NCBI GenBank assembly: GCA_964485395.1
Contig: CAZAJF010000022.1
Coordinates: forward strand, 1 to 64,000
Direction of reading: 5' to 3'
Source of the DNA: JANNSO01 sp964485395
GTDB lineage: Bacteria; Spirochaetota; Spirochaetia; Treponematales; UBA12059
Length of the DNA stretch: 64,000 bases
The position numbers and the translations under genes were made by a program. This document shows, piece by piece, positions 8,710-17,522 of this stretch; position 1 is the stretch's first letter, and the number at the start of each line of letters is the position of its first letter. A model generated the notes under the pieces. The model was not told where the DNA came from. It saw nothing but the letters and a program-made list of their open reading frames with translations, and did no database searches.

Positions 8710-11700
8710 ATGGATCGACACGTCATTCCCGAGCCCTCGCATAAGTCCGGCGATGTTGTTTCAGGCTTCCATATCGATACCGTAACCCCGGTGAACGACG
8801 TCAAGGCTCTGTGCTACGAATGCACCCATCAGGCAACGGGCGCCGCCCTCGTCCACCTGCACTGCGGCGACCGCGACAACATGTACGCCGTCAGTTTTCG
8901 CACGCCGCCGACGGATTCCGCGGGCGAGGCGCATATCCTCGAGCATTCCGTGCTCGCAGGATCCAAGAAGTATCCCTTGCGCGGCGTATTCGAAGAGCTT
9001 AAAAAAACATCCATGGCCACCTACCTCAACGCCAGTACCTTTGAAGATAAAACCCTCTACCCGGTGAGCTCCGCGGTGCGTGCGGATTTTTGGAACCTGG
9101 CCGATGTCTACACGGACGTGACGCTGCACCCGCTCATCGCCAGGCAGACCTTCATGCAGGAAGGCCATCATTTCGAGTTCGAGAAGGAAGGCGACATCGA
9201 TTCCGCGCTTACAATTTCCGGCGTGGTCTACAACGAGATGAAAGGCGCCATGTCTTCCGCGGAAAACATCGTGTATCAGGAGCTGGAATGCGCCTTGTAT
9301 CCCGATACCGCCTACGCGTTCAATTCAGGCGGCGACCCCGACGCCATACCCGACCTGAGCTACGAGGCGTTGGTCGAGTTTCACCGCAGGCATTACAGCC
9401 CCTCGAACGCCACCTGGTTTCTGTACGGCGATATACCTTTGCGTGAGCATCTGGCCTTTGTCGATTCCAGATTGCAGGGATTCAGCAGGGTGGAAGCGGA
9501 TGCATCGATCAAGGAACAGCCTCGCTGGACGGCCCCCAGGCAGCATGCGGTTTCGTATCCCGTGGCGTCGGATGAATCCATCGAAGGCAAAACTTTTATA
9601 AGCTTGGGCTGGCTCGCGGCCCCTCTGCATGATGTCCAAGAAACCCTGCTGTTGCAAGTTCTCGGCGAGGCTTTATTGGGTAGCGCGGCAGGCCCTTTGC
9701 GAAAGGCTCTCGTCGATTCCGGTTTGGGGCAGGATTTACTCTTTGGCGGCTATATAGGACACAAGCTTCAAGGCGCTTTTGCCTTTTTTCTGCGTGGTTC
9801 CGAACCCGATCGGGCGGAACGGGTCCAGGACTTGGCCTTTGTAACCTTGCGGGATATTACGGATAGGGGGCTCGACGCGGATTTGATGGAGGCGGCATTC
9901 CACAAAATGGAATTTTCCGGCCGCGAGATACGGAACTCGTGCGCGCCTAATCAGCTCCTTGTACGCATGGCCGAATTTTCAAATTACGGCATCGATCCAA
10001 AAAACGGTCTCCTGTACGGTTCCCTTCTCGCGGCGGCACGAGAGCGCTGGCTTCGCGAACCGGATCTTTTCCAGGGTTTGATCCAGCGCTGGCTGCTTGA
10101 TAATCCTCATCGCGTGCTTTCCGTGGTTTCGCCAAGCCAGACTATGGCTAAGGAGAAGGAAACTGCCTTTAAGGCTCGGATGGCCGCGTTCAAGGCTACG
10201 ATGGACAAGGCGCAGCTTGAACGGATACGCGACGAAGCGTCGACGCTCAAGACGGCGCAGGGTAAAACGGAGGCGCCTGAAGCACTGAACTGCGTGCCGC
10301 ATATTGCGATTACCGACGTGCCTCGCTCGATTACGCCGTTCCCGAGTCTCGTGACGTCGGGGCATACGACGCTGCTGACCCATCCGGTTTTCTCCAACGG
10401 AATCCTCGCCGTAGACCTTGCCTTTAACGCTAGCGACCTGTCCGACGAGGAAATCCTCCTGCTTCCGTTCTTGGCAAAAGCCACCCTGAATTGCGGCGCG
10501 ACGGGCTTCGACTATGCCGCCATGGCTACCCGAATAGCGCGTTCCTCAGGGGGGCTCGGCTTTCGCGTCGGCGCGCACGAACGTCCGGGGGCAGGATCCT
10601 TGCCGCCAATTACCATGCTGATTCTTCAGGGCAGCGCGCTGGAGCGGAATATCCCCGAGCTGTTTACCATATTCCGCGACCTTATCCTGAGCGCCGATTA
10701 TTCGGACGCCAAACGCATCAAGGATCTTGCCCACAGTTTTTATAATGGATATAAAAGCCGCCTGTCGCGCAAAGGGTCCGCCTACGCCGCCCTTGCCGCC
10801 GCAGCCGGCTTAAGCCCCGCCTGTCACAGGAACGAAATGCTCCTTGGATTTACCCAGATAAAAAAAATGCGGGATTTGGCGGCCCGATGCGATTCCGACG
10901 CCGCGGGTATGGGAGGCCAGCTCCGCGCCCTCGCCGACAGGCTGTTCTCGAGCGGCCGCCTCACGGTAAACCTGACCGGCGAAGCCCACTTGCTGGAAGA
11001 AGGCGAAAACCGGGCGTCAAGGTTCGTCGCGAGCCTCCCCGAGGAGAAGATCGAAGCGCTGCCTGTTATAAAAGAATTACCGAAAATGTCGGTAGGCGTC
11101 GCCATACAGTCGCAGATCAACCATGTCGCGCGCGTTTTCAAGACCGTGGGGATGGATCACGCGGCGGCGCCTGCGCTTAAAATCCTAAGCTTTATCGTCG
11201 GCAACGACTATCTGCACAAAAAGCTCCGCGTCCAGGGCGGAGCGTACGGCGGTTACGCCGAATATAACGCGAGCGGAGGCGGATTATTCAAATTGGTCAG
11301 CTATCGAGATCCTCGCCTCGCGGATACCGTATCGGACTTCAACGGATTCATCGACTATCTCAGGTCGGCGGAGTTCAGCGCCGCCGCCGTAGAGAAGGCG
11401 CGCATCGGGGTTATAGGCGCAAACGACTATATCTTCGCGCCGTGGAGCGCGGGGGAGCGTGCGCTGAGCGACCATGTGCGGGGAATAAGCGTGGAACGGC
11501 GTAATGCCTTCCGTGAAGGATTATTTACCGTAACCATCGGCGACATCAGGAAAAATGCCCTGCCCATGCTCGAGGAAGCCTACGCATCGGCTCCCAAGGC
11601 CGTCGTTGGCTCGCGCGAGGCCATAGAGAAGGCGAACGCCGCGTTTACAAGCGAATCTTTCCGGAAGCCCTGCGGCAGGGAAGCGCCGTTCTTGATAATG

Positions 11701-11715
11701 AGCCTGGAGGACTGA
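8710..11715 (+). CDS. M16C family zinc metalloprotease (presequence protease/PreP-like)
   Basis: 1001 residues, the usual size of the four-domain M16C (PreP/falcilysin) peptidases, which degrade peptides inside a closed chamber. The inverted zinc motif HxxEH is seen as HILEH within AHILEHSVLAGSKKYPLRG, followed by the family block KTSMATYLNASTFEDKTLYP and the downstream acidic stretch GVVYNEMKGAMSS. A signal peptide is absent, so it probably acts in the cytoplasm on signal peptides or other short peptides. ATG 8710 is preferred over TTG 8644 because the latter lies in the -35 box of the promoter and AGAGG precedes 8710. The AraC-type gene follows 18 bases after the stop. Confidence 0.93.
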   Translation: MDRHVIPEPSHKSGDVVSGFHIDTVTPVNDVKALCYECTHQATGAALVHLHCGDRDNMYAVSFRTPPTDSAGEAHILEHSVLAGSKKYPLRGVFEELKKTSMATYLNASTFEDKTLYPVSSAVRADFWNLADVYTDVTLHPLIARQTFMQEGHHFEFEKEGDIDSALTISGVVYNEMKGAMSSAENIVYQELECALYPDTAYAFNSGGDPDAIPDLSYEALVEFHRRHYSPSNATWFLYGDIPLREHLAFVDSRLQGFSRVEADASIKEQPRWTAPRQHAVSYPVASDESIEGKTFISLGWLAAPLHDVQETLLLQVLGEALLGSAAGPLRKALVDSGLGQDLLFGGYIGHKLQGAFAFFLRGSEPDRAERVQDLAFVTLRDITDRGLDADLMEAAFHKMEFSGREIRNSCAPNQLLVRMAEFSNYGIDPKNGLLYGSLLAAARERWLREPDLFQGLIQRWLLDNPHRVLSVVSPSQTMAKEKETAFKARMAAFKATMDKAQLERIRDEASTLKTAQGKTEAPEALNCVPHIAITDVPRSITPFPSLVTSGHTTLLTHPVFSNGILAVDLAFNASDLSDEEILLLPFLAKATLNCGATGFDYAAMATRIARSSGGLGFRVGAHERPGAGSLPPITMLILQGSALERNIPELFTIFRDLILSADYSDAKRIKDLAHSFYNGYKSRLSRKGSAYAALAAAAGLSPACHRNEMLLGFTQIKKMRDLAARCDSDAAGMGGQLRALADRLFSSGRLTVNLTGEAHLLEEGENRASRFVASLPEEKIEALPVIKELPKMSVGVAIQSQINHVARVFKTVGMDHAAAPALKILSFIVGNDYLHKKLRVQGGAYGGYAEYNASGGGLFKLVSYRDPRLADTVSDFNGFIDYLRSAEFSAAAVEKARIGVIGANDYIFAPWSAGERALSDHVRGISVERRNAFREGLFTVTIGDIRKNALPMLEEAYASAPKAVVGSREAIEKANAAFTSESFRKPCGREAPFLIMSLED

Positions 11716-11733
11716 AGCCGTTTTTTGGCGATC

Positions 11734-12609
11734 ATGGAAATTCAAATAGTCCTGCCAGCAAAAAAAGCCGCGCTTGCCTTGACGGTTGACGAACTGTCCT
11801 CCTCTGCGCCGAGGCGATTGCGCCTGGCGGGGGAGGCTCATCATCTCGTCTTTCTGCAAACGGGCAGCATCCTTGCCCAGGATGCCAGGCGCAGGCGTGA
11901 AACTTTCGAGGCTCCCGTTATTTTACTTGTCTCGCAGGCATCAATCGGCGATTCATTCCTTGAGATTACGGCGGCGACGCAAGGCATGATTTTGGGTTTT
12001 CTGCCGTCAACCTTGGAAACCTTGTCTTCGCTAGACGCTGACAGCGCCGTTTTTGACGCGCTGTCAGCATTGCGCGAGGAGCCTTTTTCCGTTTCTTTCA
12101 ACGAAGCCGCAGCCTCGTCGGGCAACGGCAAGCTCCGGGATATCTGCAGGCATATGGCGGAAGGCAAACCCGGTCGCAATGCACTTGCCTTGGCCGGTAT
12201 CCTGGAAGTTTTCGTAGAAACGGCGCATGCTTTTTCCTGTACTTCCGGTAATTCCGGGATCCGGGAAAAAGACGGCGCGGATGGCATTTGGTCCATCCAA
12301 CAGGTCATGGATTATATAGAAAGCAACTACGCAGAAGCATTCAGCCTGGAATGGTTCGTAAAGAAATGCGCCATGAACACCAGTGATTTTTCCCGGAGGT
12401 TCAAGGAATCCGCGGGATGCCCCCTCTTCGAATTCATCAACCGGCGTCGCATAGACCGCGCCTGCCAGCTCTTGAAAAACTCCGACCTTCCCGTTATCGA
12501 CATAGCCCTGAGCACGGGCTTTACCAACCTGTCATTCTTCAACCGCTACTTCCTCCGCATCATGGACGACAGCCCACGTTCCTGGCGGACGAAAGCCCGC
12601 CGCTCCTGA
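11734..12609 (+). CDS. AraC-family transcriptional regulator
   Basis: 291 residues. The C-terminal about 100 residues form the double helix-turn-helix of AraC proteins: YIESNYAEAFSLEWFVKKCA, then FSRRFKESAGCPLFEFINRR and the second unit ACQLLKNSDLPVIDIALSTG with TNLSFFNRYF. The N-terminal 180 residues resemble a cupin-like ligand-binding half without a recognisable signature. ATG 11734 is preferred to TTG 11725; neither has a strong ribosome site. The gene lies 18 bases behind the protease gene and ends in a hairpin (12609-12636). The flagellar-switch operon follows on the same strand with its own promoter and is a possible target. Target and inducer are not known. Confidence 0.9.
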   Translation: MEIQIVLPAKKAALALTVDELSSSAPRRLRLAGEAHHLVFLQTGSILAQDARRRRETFEAPVILLVSQASIGDSFLEITAATQGMILGFLPSTLETLSSLDADSAVFDALSALREEPFSVSFNEAAASSGNGKLRDICRHMAEGKPGRNALALAGILEVFVETAHAFSCTSGNSGIREKDGADGIWSIQQVMDYIESNYAEAFSLEWFVKKCAMNTSDFSRRFKESAGCPLFEFINRRRIDRACQLLKNSDLPVIDIALSTGFTNLSFFNRYFLRIMDDSPRSWRTKARRS

Positions 12610-12636
12610 AAATCAACTCGCGAGCGAATTGATTTT
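12609..12636 (+). terminator. Hairpin behind the AraC gene, member of a palindrome family
   Basis: Arms 12609-12620 and 12625-12636 pair over 12 positions with one mismatch around the loop cgag. The second arm ends in TTTTT, so it can act as an intrinsic terminator on the plus strand. Its sequence (TCAACTCG ... CGAATTGA) resembles the palindromes at 43319-43346 and 46192-46268. Confidence 0.65.
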
Positions 12637-12654
12637 TCTTAAGAAAGTATCGGT

Positions 12655-12682
12655 TTGCATCGATCCTTCCGCAAAATAGTAT
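12655..12682 (+). promoter_or_regulatory. Probable promoter of the SpoA/FliM-FliG operon
   Basis: TTGCAT (12655-12660), 16-base spacer, TAGTAT (12677-12682). It lies between the hairpin behind the AraC gene and the ribosome site AAGGAGG at 12725, giving a leader of about 45 bases. It implies that the three-gene operon is transcribed separately from the AraC gene. Confidence 0.5.
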
Positions 12683-12736
12683 AAGAATCAGCCTCATCCG
12701 CCGGAGTATCATTTTTATATCTTGAAGGAGGAACCG

Positions 12737-13015
12737 ATGATCGACGACGGTGACAAAAAACGTAATCCGGCCGTAGAGGGCCGGATACCCGTTTCCCTGA
12801 ACGTGATTCTGGCGGAAGGTAAAATAAGTCCCGCCGAAATGGAGGAAGGCCTCGAATCGGCAAGCCTGGAACTTCGCGCGTTTCCCAAAAAGCGCGTGTT
12901 TCTGGAGGCGGGCGGCGTCGTAATCGCCGAAGGCACGATCGTCAGGCGGCGGGGACAATCGTTTTTCCGCGTACGCAAAATAAACCTAAAATCAAGCCAG
13001 GAGGCAGTGCAATGA
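12737..13015 (+). CDS. SpoA-domain (FliN/FliM C-terminal-like) mini-protein
   Basis: 92 residues. A single SpoA fold (the flagellar C-ring/type III secretion sorting-platform domain) covers residues about 18-82: IPVSLNVILAEGKISPAEME, then RVFLEAGGVVIAEGTIVRR. The G-V-V-I-A-x-G strand pattern is that of FliN, but the usual acidic D-D-N-F-G segment is replaced by RRRGQSFFRV, so it is the more divergent of the two copies. ATG 12737 follows AAGGAGG; the frame also has a TTG at 12722. The stop overlaps the start of the next SpoA gene by four bases (ATGA), so they are translationally coupled. Probably it pairs with the next protein, as SpoA domains form homo- or heterodimers. Confidence 0.75.
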   Translation: MIDDGDKKRNPAVEGRIPVSLNVILAEGKISPAEMEEGLESASLELRAFPKKRVFLEAGGVVIAEGTIVRRRGQSFFRVRKINLKSSQEAVQ

Positions 13016-13257
13016 AAACCGGAACCATCAACGACGCAAAGATCAAGGTACAGATAGTATTGGGCGAGAAACAGCTCAGCGTGGAACGGCTTTCAAGCCT
13101 TCGGGAAGGTTCCATTATCCAGGTGGAGACTTTTGCGGGCGAGCCCGTGCAGCTGCTGGCCGGCGGGGAAGTGATAGCCGAGGGCGAAGTCGTCGTCATC
13201 GACGAGAATTTCGGCATGCGCGTCACGAAGCTGCTTACCGTGGGAAAACCATCATGA
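13012..13257 (+). CDS. FliN-like flagellar motor switch protein (SpoA domain only)
   Basis: 81 residues, all one SpoA domain. It has the hallmarks of the FliN C-terminus: KIKVQIVLGEKQLSVERLSS, GSIIQVETFAGEPVQLLAGG and GEVIAEGEVVVIDENFGMRV. Normal FliN adds an N-terminal extension that is missing here. In the flagellar C-ring FliN sits at the bottom together with the FliM C-terminus, and three FliN per FliM is common. Start and stop overlap the neighbouring genes by four bases on either side. A separate, canonical fliN/fliY is expected elsewhere in the genome. Confidence 0.85.
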   Translation: MKTGTINDAKIKVQIVLGEKQLSVERLSSLREGSIIQVETFAGEPVQLLAGGEVIAEGEVVVIDENFGMRVTKLLTVGKPS

Positions 13258-15119
13258 GCGACGAATCAAAATACCTGCACGACAGCTCCGAGGTTCTAGG
13301 CTGGAACTGCCCGCCGAAACCGGACTGCAAGGTGAAAATCTATGATTTCAGAAGGCCGGACAAATTCAGCGCGGATCAGATCCAGGTTCTTCATACCATG
13401 CACGAAACCTTCACGCGCTCCGCGGAGACGGCTTTTTCCGCAATCTGCAGAAAGCCGTGCTCCATCAAGCTTCATTCCATCGACCAGCTTACCTATGAAG
13501 AATTCATAGCGAGCATTCCCGACCCCTGCACGAGCCTCATCGGAAAAATGACCCCCCTCAAGGGGAATATCCTTATGCAGCTTGATGCTCCGATCGGTGA
13601 ACTTGTGCTGGAACGCACCTTCGGCGGCACGGGTACAGGCTTCGGTCCCGAGTGCGGAAACAGCCCCGAAGACGTAACCGAGATCGAGCAGGGCGCTTGG
13701 TTATTGGTCATGAGGCCGGTCGCCGCGGCGCTGAAGAAATGCTGGGACCTCATCGGGCTTGATTTTACCGTTGGATTCGACTCGGCGGAAAGCCGCCCGA
13801 GAAATTGCCAGATAGTTCCCCCCATTGAGATGATCGTCCTGGCTTCCATGGAGTTTTCCTCCGGGAACACAAAAGGCTATATAAATATTGTGTATCCTTA
13901 TCTTACGATCGAGCCCGTGGTTAATCGCCTGAGTACGGTTTACTGGTATTCTTCGTACCCGAAAAGCGTAATCAGCGAAGAACAGAAAAAGACTGTCTAC
14001 ACGATACCCGTCCCGGTCGCGCTGACGTGCGAGGCGGAAACCCTCACCGTGGAAAAAATCCGCTCATTAAAAACCGGAAGTCTCGTAAGCGTGCCCGGAT
14101 GGGATGAAATGCGCGGCGCGCTCCGTACGCAGGACACCGTCGTGGCCAAGGTGAAATTGTCCCCGGAATCAAAAAAAGGCGTCTATCTCGCGTCGGCGCA
14201 AGGAACCTCGCAAAAGAAGATGGCCTCGCCGCCAGTAGGCACCACGGGCGAGGATATTGTACGAAAGGCGGTGGAAAACCTTGAATCCAGCGTGAATAAC
14301 CTGAACGCCACCCTGGGCGGAGCGATAGCCGCGCTGACGGGCGAAGTAAAAAAAATTGAACACAGGCAGGAAGACTTGGGCGATCGCCTGATGTTCTCGC
14401 AAAACGACGAAAGCGCCCTTCGCGCCAAACCGGTGGAAAGCCTGGGCTTGAACGGCATTTTGGGAAACCAGACCGAGATGCTTTCTCTCTTGCTTTGCAA
14501 GGAACGCAACCAGCTATCCGCGCTCGTATTGTCGCTCTTGGAGGACGGTACCGCCGCGCGGGTGCTCGAGGGACTTGCCTCCGGGGAGCAGCCGGACATA
14601 ATGAAGCGCGTCGGCGCGATGGAATACGTTAACAGCGATATCGTGGAAACGGTGGAGGCCGTCTTGATGGAAAAGATGCAATGCCTCGACGAGCGCGCCC
14701 CGAGGGCGGGCGGCGTGGACAAGGTCGTGGGTATTCTGAATAAAGCCTCGCGGGCTACCGAGCGCAGCGTCATCGTGGCCCTGTCGGCCAGCGACCACGA
14801 CTTCGCGGAGAATATCAAGCGCAACATGTTCGTGTTCGAGGACATCGTGCTTCTGGACGACGCATCGCTCCGCGAAGTGATTAAAAAAGTACCAAAAAAC
14901 GACATCGTGCTCGCCCTGAAAGGCTGTTCCCCCGAGGCGACCAAGCAGCTTCTGGATCGATTCGACGGATTGGGGCAAAGCCAGATACGGAATGACCTGG
15001 CCGCTTCGGGGCGCATTCGCCTGGCAGAGGTGGAATCCGCCGGCCAAAGGGTAGTGGAGGCAGTCAAGGCGCTCGAAGAAGAAGGACGCATATTCATAGA
15101 GCGCGGAGGCGAAGATTAA
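13254..15119 (+). CDS. FliM-FliG fusion: flagellar switch hybrid protein
   Basis: 621 residues. Residues about 28-240 match the FliM middle domain (YDFRRPDKFSADQIQVLHTM, SIDQLTYEEFIASIPDP, then FGGTG, the loop FliM uses to hold FliG). Residues 250-325 are a FliM C-terminal SpoA domain. Residues 335-390 are a helical, probably coiled-coil linker. Residues about 412-490 follow the FliG middle domain (AARVLEGLASGEQPDIMKRV) and 496-619 the FliG C-terminal torque domain, with NMFVFEDIVLLDDASLREVI keeping the acidic pair Asp535-Asp536 and ending EEEGRIFIERGGED. Missing are the FliM N-terminal CheY-P binding peptide (LSQxEIDxLL type) and the FliG N-terminal domain that docks to FliF; the FliG EHPQR motif is degenerate (KERNQ). 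The frame is intact and overlaps the fliN-like gene by four bases. What it does in the motor is unknown. Confidence 0.9.
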   Translation: MSDESKYLHDSSEVLGWNCPPKPDCKVKIYDFRRPDKFSADQIQVLHTMHETFTRSAETAFSAICRKPCSIKLHSIDQLTYEEFIASIPDPCTSLIGKMTPLKGNILMQLDAPIGELVLERTFGGTGTGFGPECGNSPEDVTEIEQGAWLLVMRPVAAALKKCWDLIGLDFTVGFDSAESRPRNCQIVPPIEMIVLASMEFSSGNTKGYINIVYPYLTIEPVVNRLSTVYWYSSYPKSVISEEQKKTVYTIPVPVALTCEAETLTVEKIRSLKTGSLVSVPGWDEMRGALRTQDTVVAKVKLSPESKKGVYLASAQGTSQKKMASPPVGTTGEDIVRKAVENLESSVNNLNATLGGAIAALTGEVKKIEHRQEDLGDRLMFSQNDESALRAKPVESLGLNGILGNQTEMLSLLLCKERNQLSALVLSLLEDGTAARVLEGLASGEQPDIMKRVGAMEYVNSDIVETVEAVLMEKMQCLDERAPRAGGVDKVVGILNKASRATERSVIVALSASDHDFAENIKRNMFVFEDIVLLDDASLREVIKKVPKNDIVLALKGCSPEATKQLLDRFDGLGQSQIRNDLAASGRIRLAEVESAGQRVVEAVKALEEEGRIFIERGGED

Positions 15120-15128
15120 AAAAACGAT

Positions 15129-15164
15129 GCCGGCATCGGAAGCGACGGTAGTTCCGGTGCCGGC
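15129..15164 (+). terminator. Hairpin behind the FliM-FliG operon
   Basis: Arms 15129-15141 and 15152-15164 form a 13-bp stem (gccggcatcggaa with ttccggtgccggc, one G-T pair). It starts 10 bases after the stop. The tail ctgtctt is only moderately T-rich, so termination is likely but not certain. Confidence 0.6.
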
Positions 15165-15207
15165 CTGTCTTACCCGGCCCCTTACGTTGTTTTAAAAAAG
15201 GATGCGT

Positions 15208-16500
15208 ATGAAAATTCCGCTCAAGGCTTGTTGGAAGCTGCTGTCAACCCATGTTCAACCGCCGATGGGCAGGTTCGTAATGCTCGTAATCCTGCTGCTG
15301 GGGACGGTTGGCCTTCGGGTATTCACGCCGTAGATAATGCGCTCGTTCATCGATTCGGCGCTTGCCGGCAGGCCGCTCGCCGTGCTTGTGGCTGCCGCCT
15401 CGGCTTTTATCGCCGTGGCATTCCTGCAGCAGGGTCTTTCGATTCTGACGAACTACCTGGGCGATAGCGTCGCCTGGTCTTCCACCAATGACCTTAGCGG
15501 CGAGACGGCCGCCCACGCTCTGGGGCTGGACATGCGCTTCCATAACGACACGACGCCCGGCCGGTTCATCGAGCGCATCCACGGCGACATTACCGAAATG
15601 GCCAACTTCTTCTCGTTCTTCGCCATCCAGGTGGCGACCAACGTACTGATGCTGTTCGGCATCCTGCTCATGCTGTTCAGGGACATCCGCTCGAGCGGCG
15701 CCATCGGCTATTCCGTAAGAAAGCTCGTTCATTATAGCGCCGCCGGCTTTGGATTTACACGGAAAACGAATTTTCGCATGTGACTCCTCAACCTTATAAC
15801 CGACGCAGCCGTTTCAGCGGGCCTTATCATGACTTTCGCGCTTGGCTATAAGCTGAATGCGGCGGGGATCGTTACCGTAGGAACCGTATACCTTTTCGTA
15901 CACTACCTTGAACTGCTCCAGGAGCCTATCTATGCGCTTGCCCGGCAGATTGAATCGTTCCGGACGATAGGCGCCTGCGTGGAACGGCTCACCGAGTTTC
16001 GCGCCGCGGTTCCCGGAATCAGGGGAGGAAACCAGCCTATAGCTTCGCATTTGGATGCGCCGCATCCTCATGCCCTGGAACTTACCTTGGAAAATGTAAA
16101 TTTTTCTTACAATAGCAAAGACGCCATATTGCGCGATATTTCCTTTGCGCTCCCGCACGGCAGGGTGCTCGGGCTCCTTGGCCGCACAGGCAGCGGAAAA
16201 ACGACGCTTGGCCGCCTCGTTGCCAGGCTTTACGATCCCGTCGAGGGCGTCATACAATTCAACGGCACCGATCTCAGGGATGCGAGAATTCCCGAGCTGC
16301 GATCCCGCGTAACCGTGGTTTCGCAAGACGTATAATTGTTCCAGGCGACGATACGCGAGAACCTGACGTTTTTCGATTCCGGCATATCGGACGCGCGCAT
16401 AGTCGATGCCCTGGAAAAGCTGGAACTCGGCGACTGGCTTTCCAGGCAAAAAAACGGCCTGGACACGACGCTTGAGTCCGGTGGAGGATCCGGATGCCGC
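15208..16500 (+). pseudogene. Decayed ABC transporter gene (fused permease-ATPase, exporter type)
   Basis: One single frame carries the whole remnant, from ATG 15208 (AAGGA upstream) to about 16500, but it is broken by TAG 15331-15333, TGA 15781-15783 and TAA 16333-16335. The TAG replaces Gln in the motif TPxIMRSFIDSALAG (normally PQI), and the TAA replaces Gln in VVSQDVxLFQATIREN; the TGA is one transition from Trp or Arg. About 60 codons of the membrane domain are deleted in frame after MLFGILLMLFRD. The ATPase has Walker A (LLGRTGSGKTTLG) and the Q-loop, but the C-terminus with the LSGGQ signature and Walker B is gone. What remains ends at LDTTLESGGG, about 25 bases before the next gene. 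The original substrate is unknown. It must be non-functional. Confidence 0.9.
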
Positions 16501-16525
16501 AAATCGATATCGAGGAGCAGAAGCA

Positions 16526-17338
16526 ATGAGAGTCGACACAGTACGGGCGATTTTTTTCTCGCCAACCGGATCAACCGGAAAAATCGTGAAAGGGCTGCTG
16601 TCCGGTATGGACATCGGTGCCGTAAAATTCTCGGACTTGACTTTGCCCCGCGATAGGGAAGCCTTCAATGCCGATATCGGGCAAGACATCGTGCTCATCG
16701 CCGTCCCGGTCTATGTCGAGCGTATTCCGGAAGAGATTGCGCGGATACTCCGAACCATCCGCGGAAATGGAGTTCCGGCTATTATCTGTGCCGTGTACGG
16801 CAATGTGGGCTACGGGAAAAGTTTGCTGGAATTATATGATATTTGCAGATTGTCGAAACTAAGGGTAATCGCCGCGGGGGCGTTCGTCGCCGAGCATTCA
16901 TTTTCGGGAAAATCCATCAAGCTTGCCTGCGGGAGGCCGAACGGAAGGGATATCCAGCAAGCGCTTGAATTCGGACGAAACATAATCGAGAGGGCCGACG
17001 ATTGGGCTAAGGGCGGATGCTTGAGTCGGTCAAAAATCCGGGGTAGAATTCCTTCGATTTTTTCGATGCTGCCCAAGGACGGGGCAAAAAGAATAACTTT
17101 CGCGCCTGTAATAAATGAATCTTGCAGCCATTGTTCCGCTTGCGTTGCCTCGTGCCCGGCAGGCGCGATTTCGGAGGATCTGTCCATCGATGACGGAAAA
17201 TGCATAAGATGCTGCGCTTGCGTGCGAAAATGCGGCGAGGGTGCCCGGGAAATCCGATTCAAAAAAAAGAAAATCATGGAATTCTTCTTCAATCATCTCG
17301 GTGCGAAAGACAAAGATAATCATATGATTTTTAGTTGA
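16526..17338 (+). CDS. EFR1-type flavodoxin/ferredoxin protein
   Basis: 270 residues. The N-terminal half is flavodoxin-like with the FMN-phosphate loop IFFSPTGSTGKIVKG; the C-terminal half holds two 4Fe-4S motifs, CSHCSACVASCPAGAI and CIRCCACVRKCGEGA. Such EFR1-family proteins are cytoplasmic electron carriers in anaerobes. The second motif has the last Cys followed by Gly rather than Pro. ATG 16526 has GAGGAG nine bases upstream; the frame is open much further upstream (16406), but that part lies in the ABC remnant. The gene sits immediately behind the deletion end of that remnant, so a rearrangement probably joined the two. Partner enzymes are not apparent. Confidence 0.9.
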   Translation: MRVDTVRAIFFSPTGSTGKIVKGLLSGMDIGAVKFSDLTLPRDREAFNADIGQDIVLIAVPVYVERIPEEIARILRTIRGNGVPAIICAVYGNVGYGKSLLELYDICRLSKLRVIAAGAFVAEHSFSGKSIKLACGRPNGRDIQQALEFGRNIIERADDWAKGGCLSRSKIRGRIPSIFSMLPKDGAKRITFAPVINESCSHCSACVASCPAGAISEDLSIDDGKCIRCCACVRKCGEGAREIRFKKKKIMEFFFNHLGAKDKDNHMIFS

Positions 17339-17522
17339 AGCCCGGTATCTTCGACACGAGCGCCTCCGTGCTTATCTTCTACTCAATTATTTCCTCATAT
17401 TTCCTTATTCTCTTCTCTGTGTCTCTGTGCCTCTGTGGTTGAATTTCCCCGGCTTATCCCCAAAACCCTCTTTTCTATATTCCTAACGCTTCCGCACGCA
17501 CCCTCCGATACTCTAAAAGACC

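Noticed and set aside
12122..12600. AraC gene as dedicated regulator of the FliM-FliG operon
   Set aside because: Only position supports it. The operon has its own promoter and a hairpin separates the two, so the link is kept as a possibility and not as a finding.
15331..16335. Stop codons of the ABC gene read as sense (alternative genetic code or suppression)
   Set aside because: TAG, TAA and TGA all end other genes in the window normally, and the gene also has an internal deletion and lost its C-terminus. Decay is simpler.
17339..17522. CT-rich stretch (ttcctcatatttccttattctcttctctgtgtc-like) before the spiro-SPASM gene, as a possible leader RNA or promoter
   Set aside because: No stable hairpin, T-box, or -35/-10 pair could be found. 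Only low-complexity sequence is visible.
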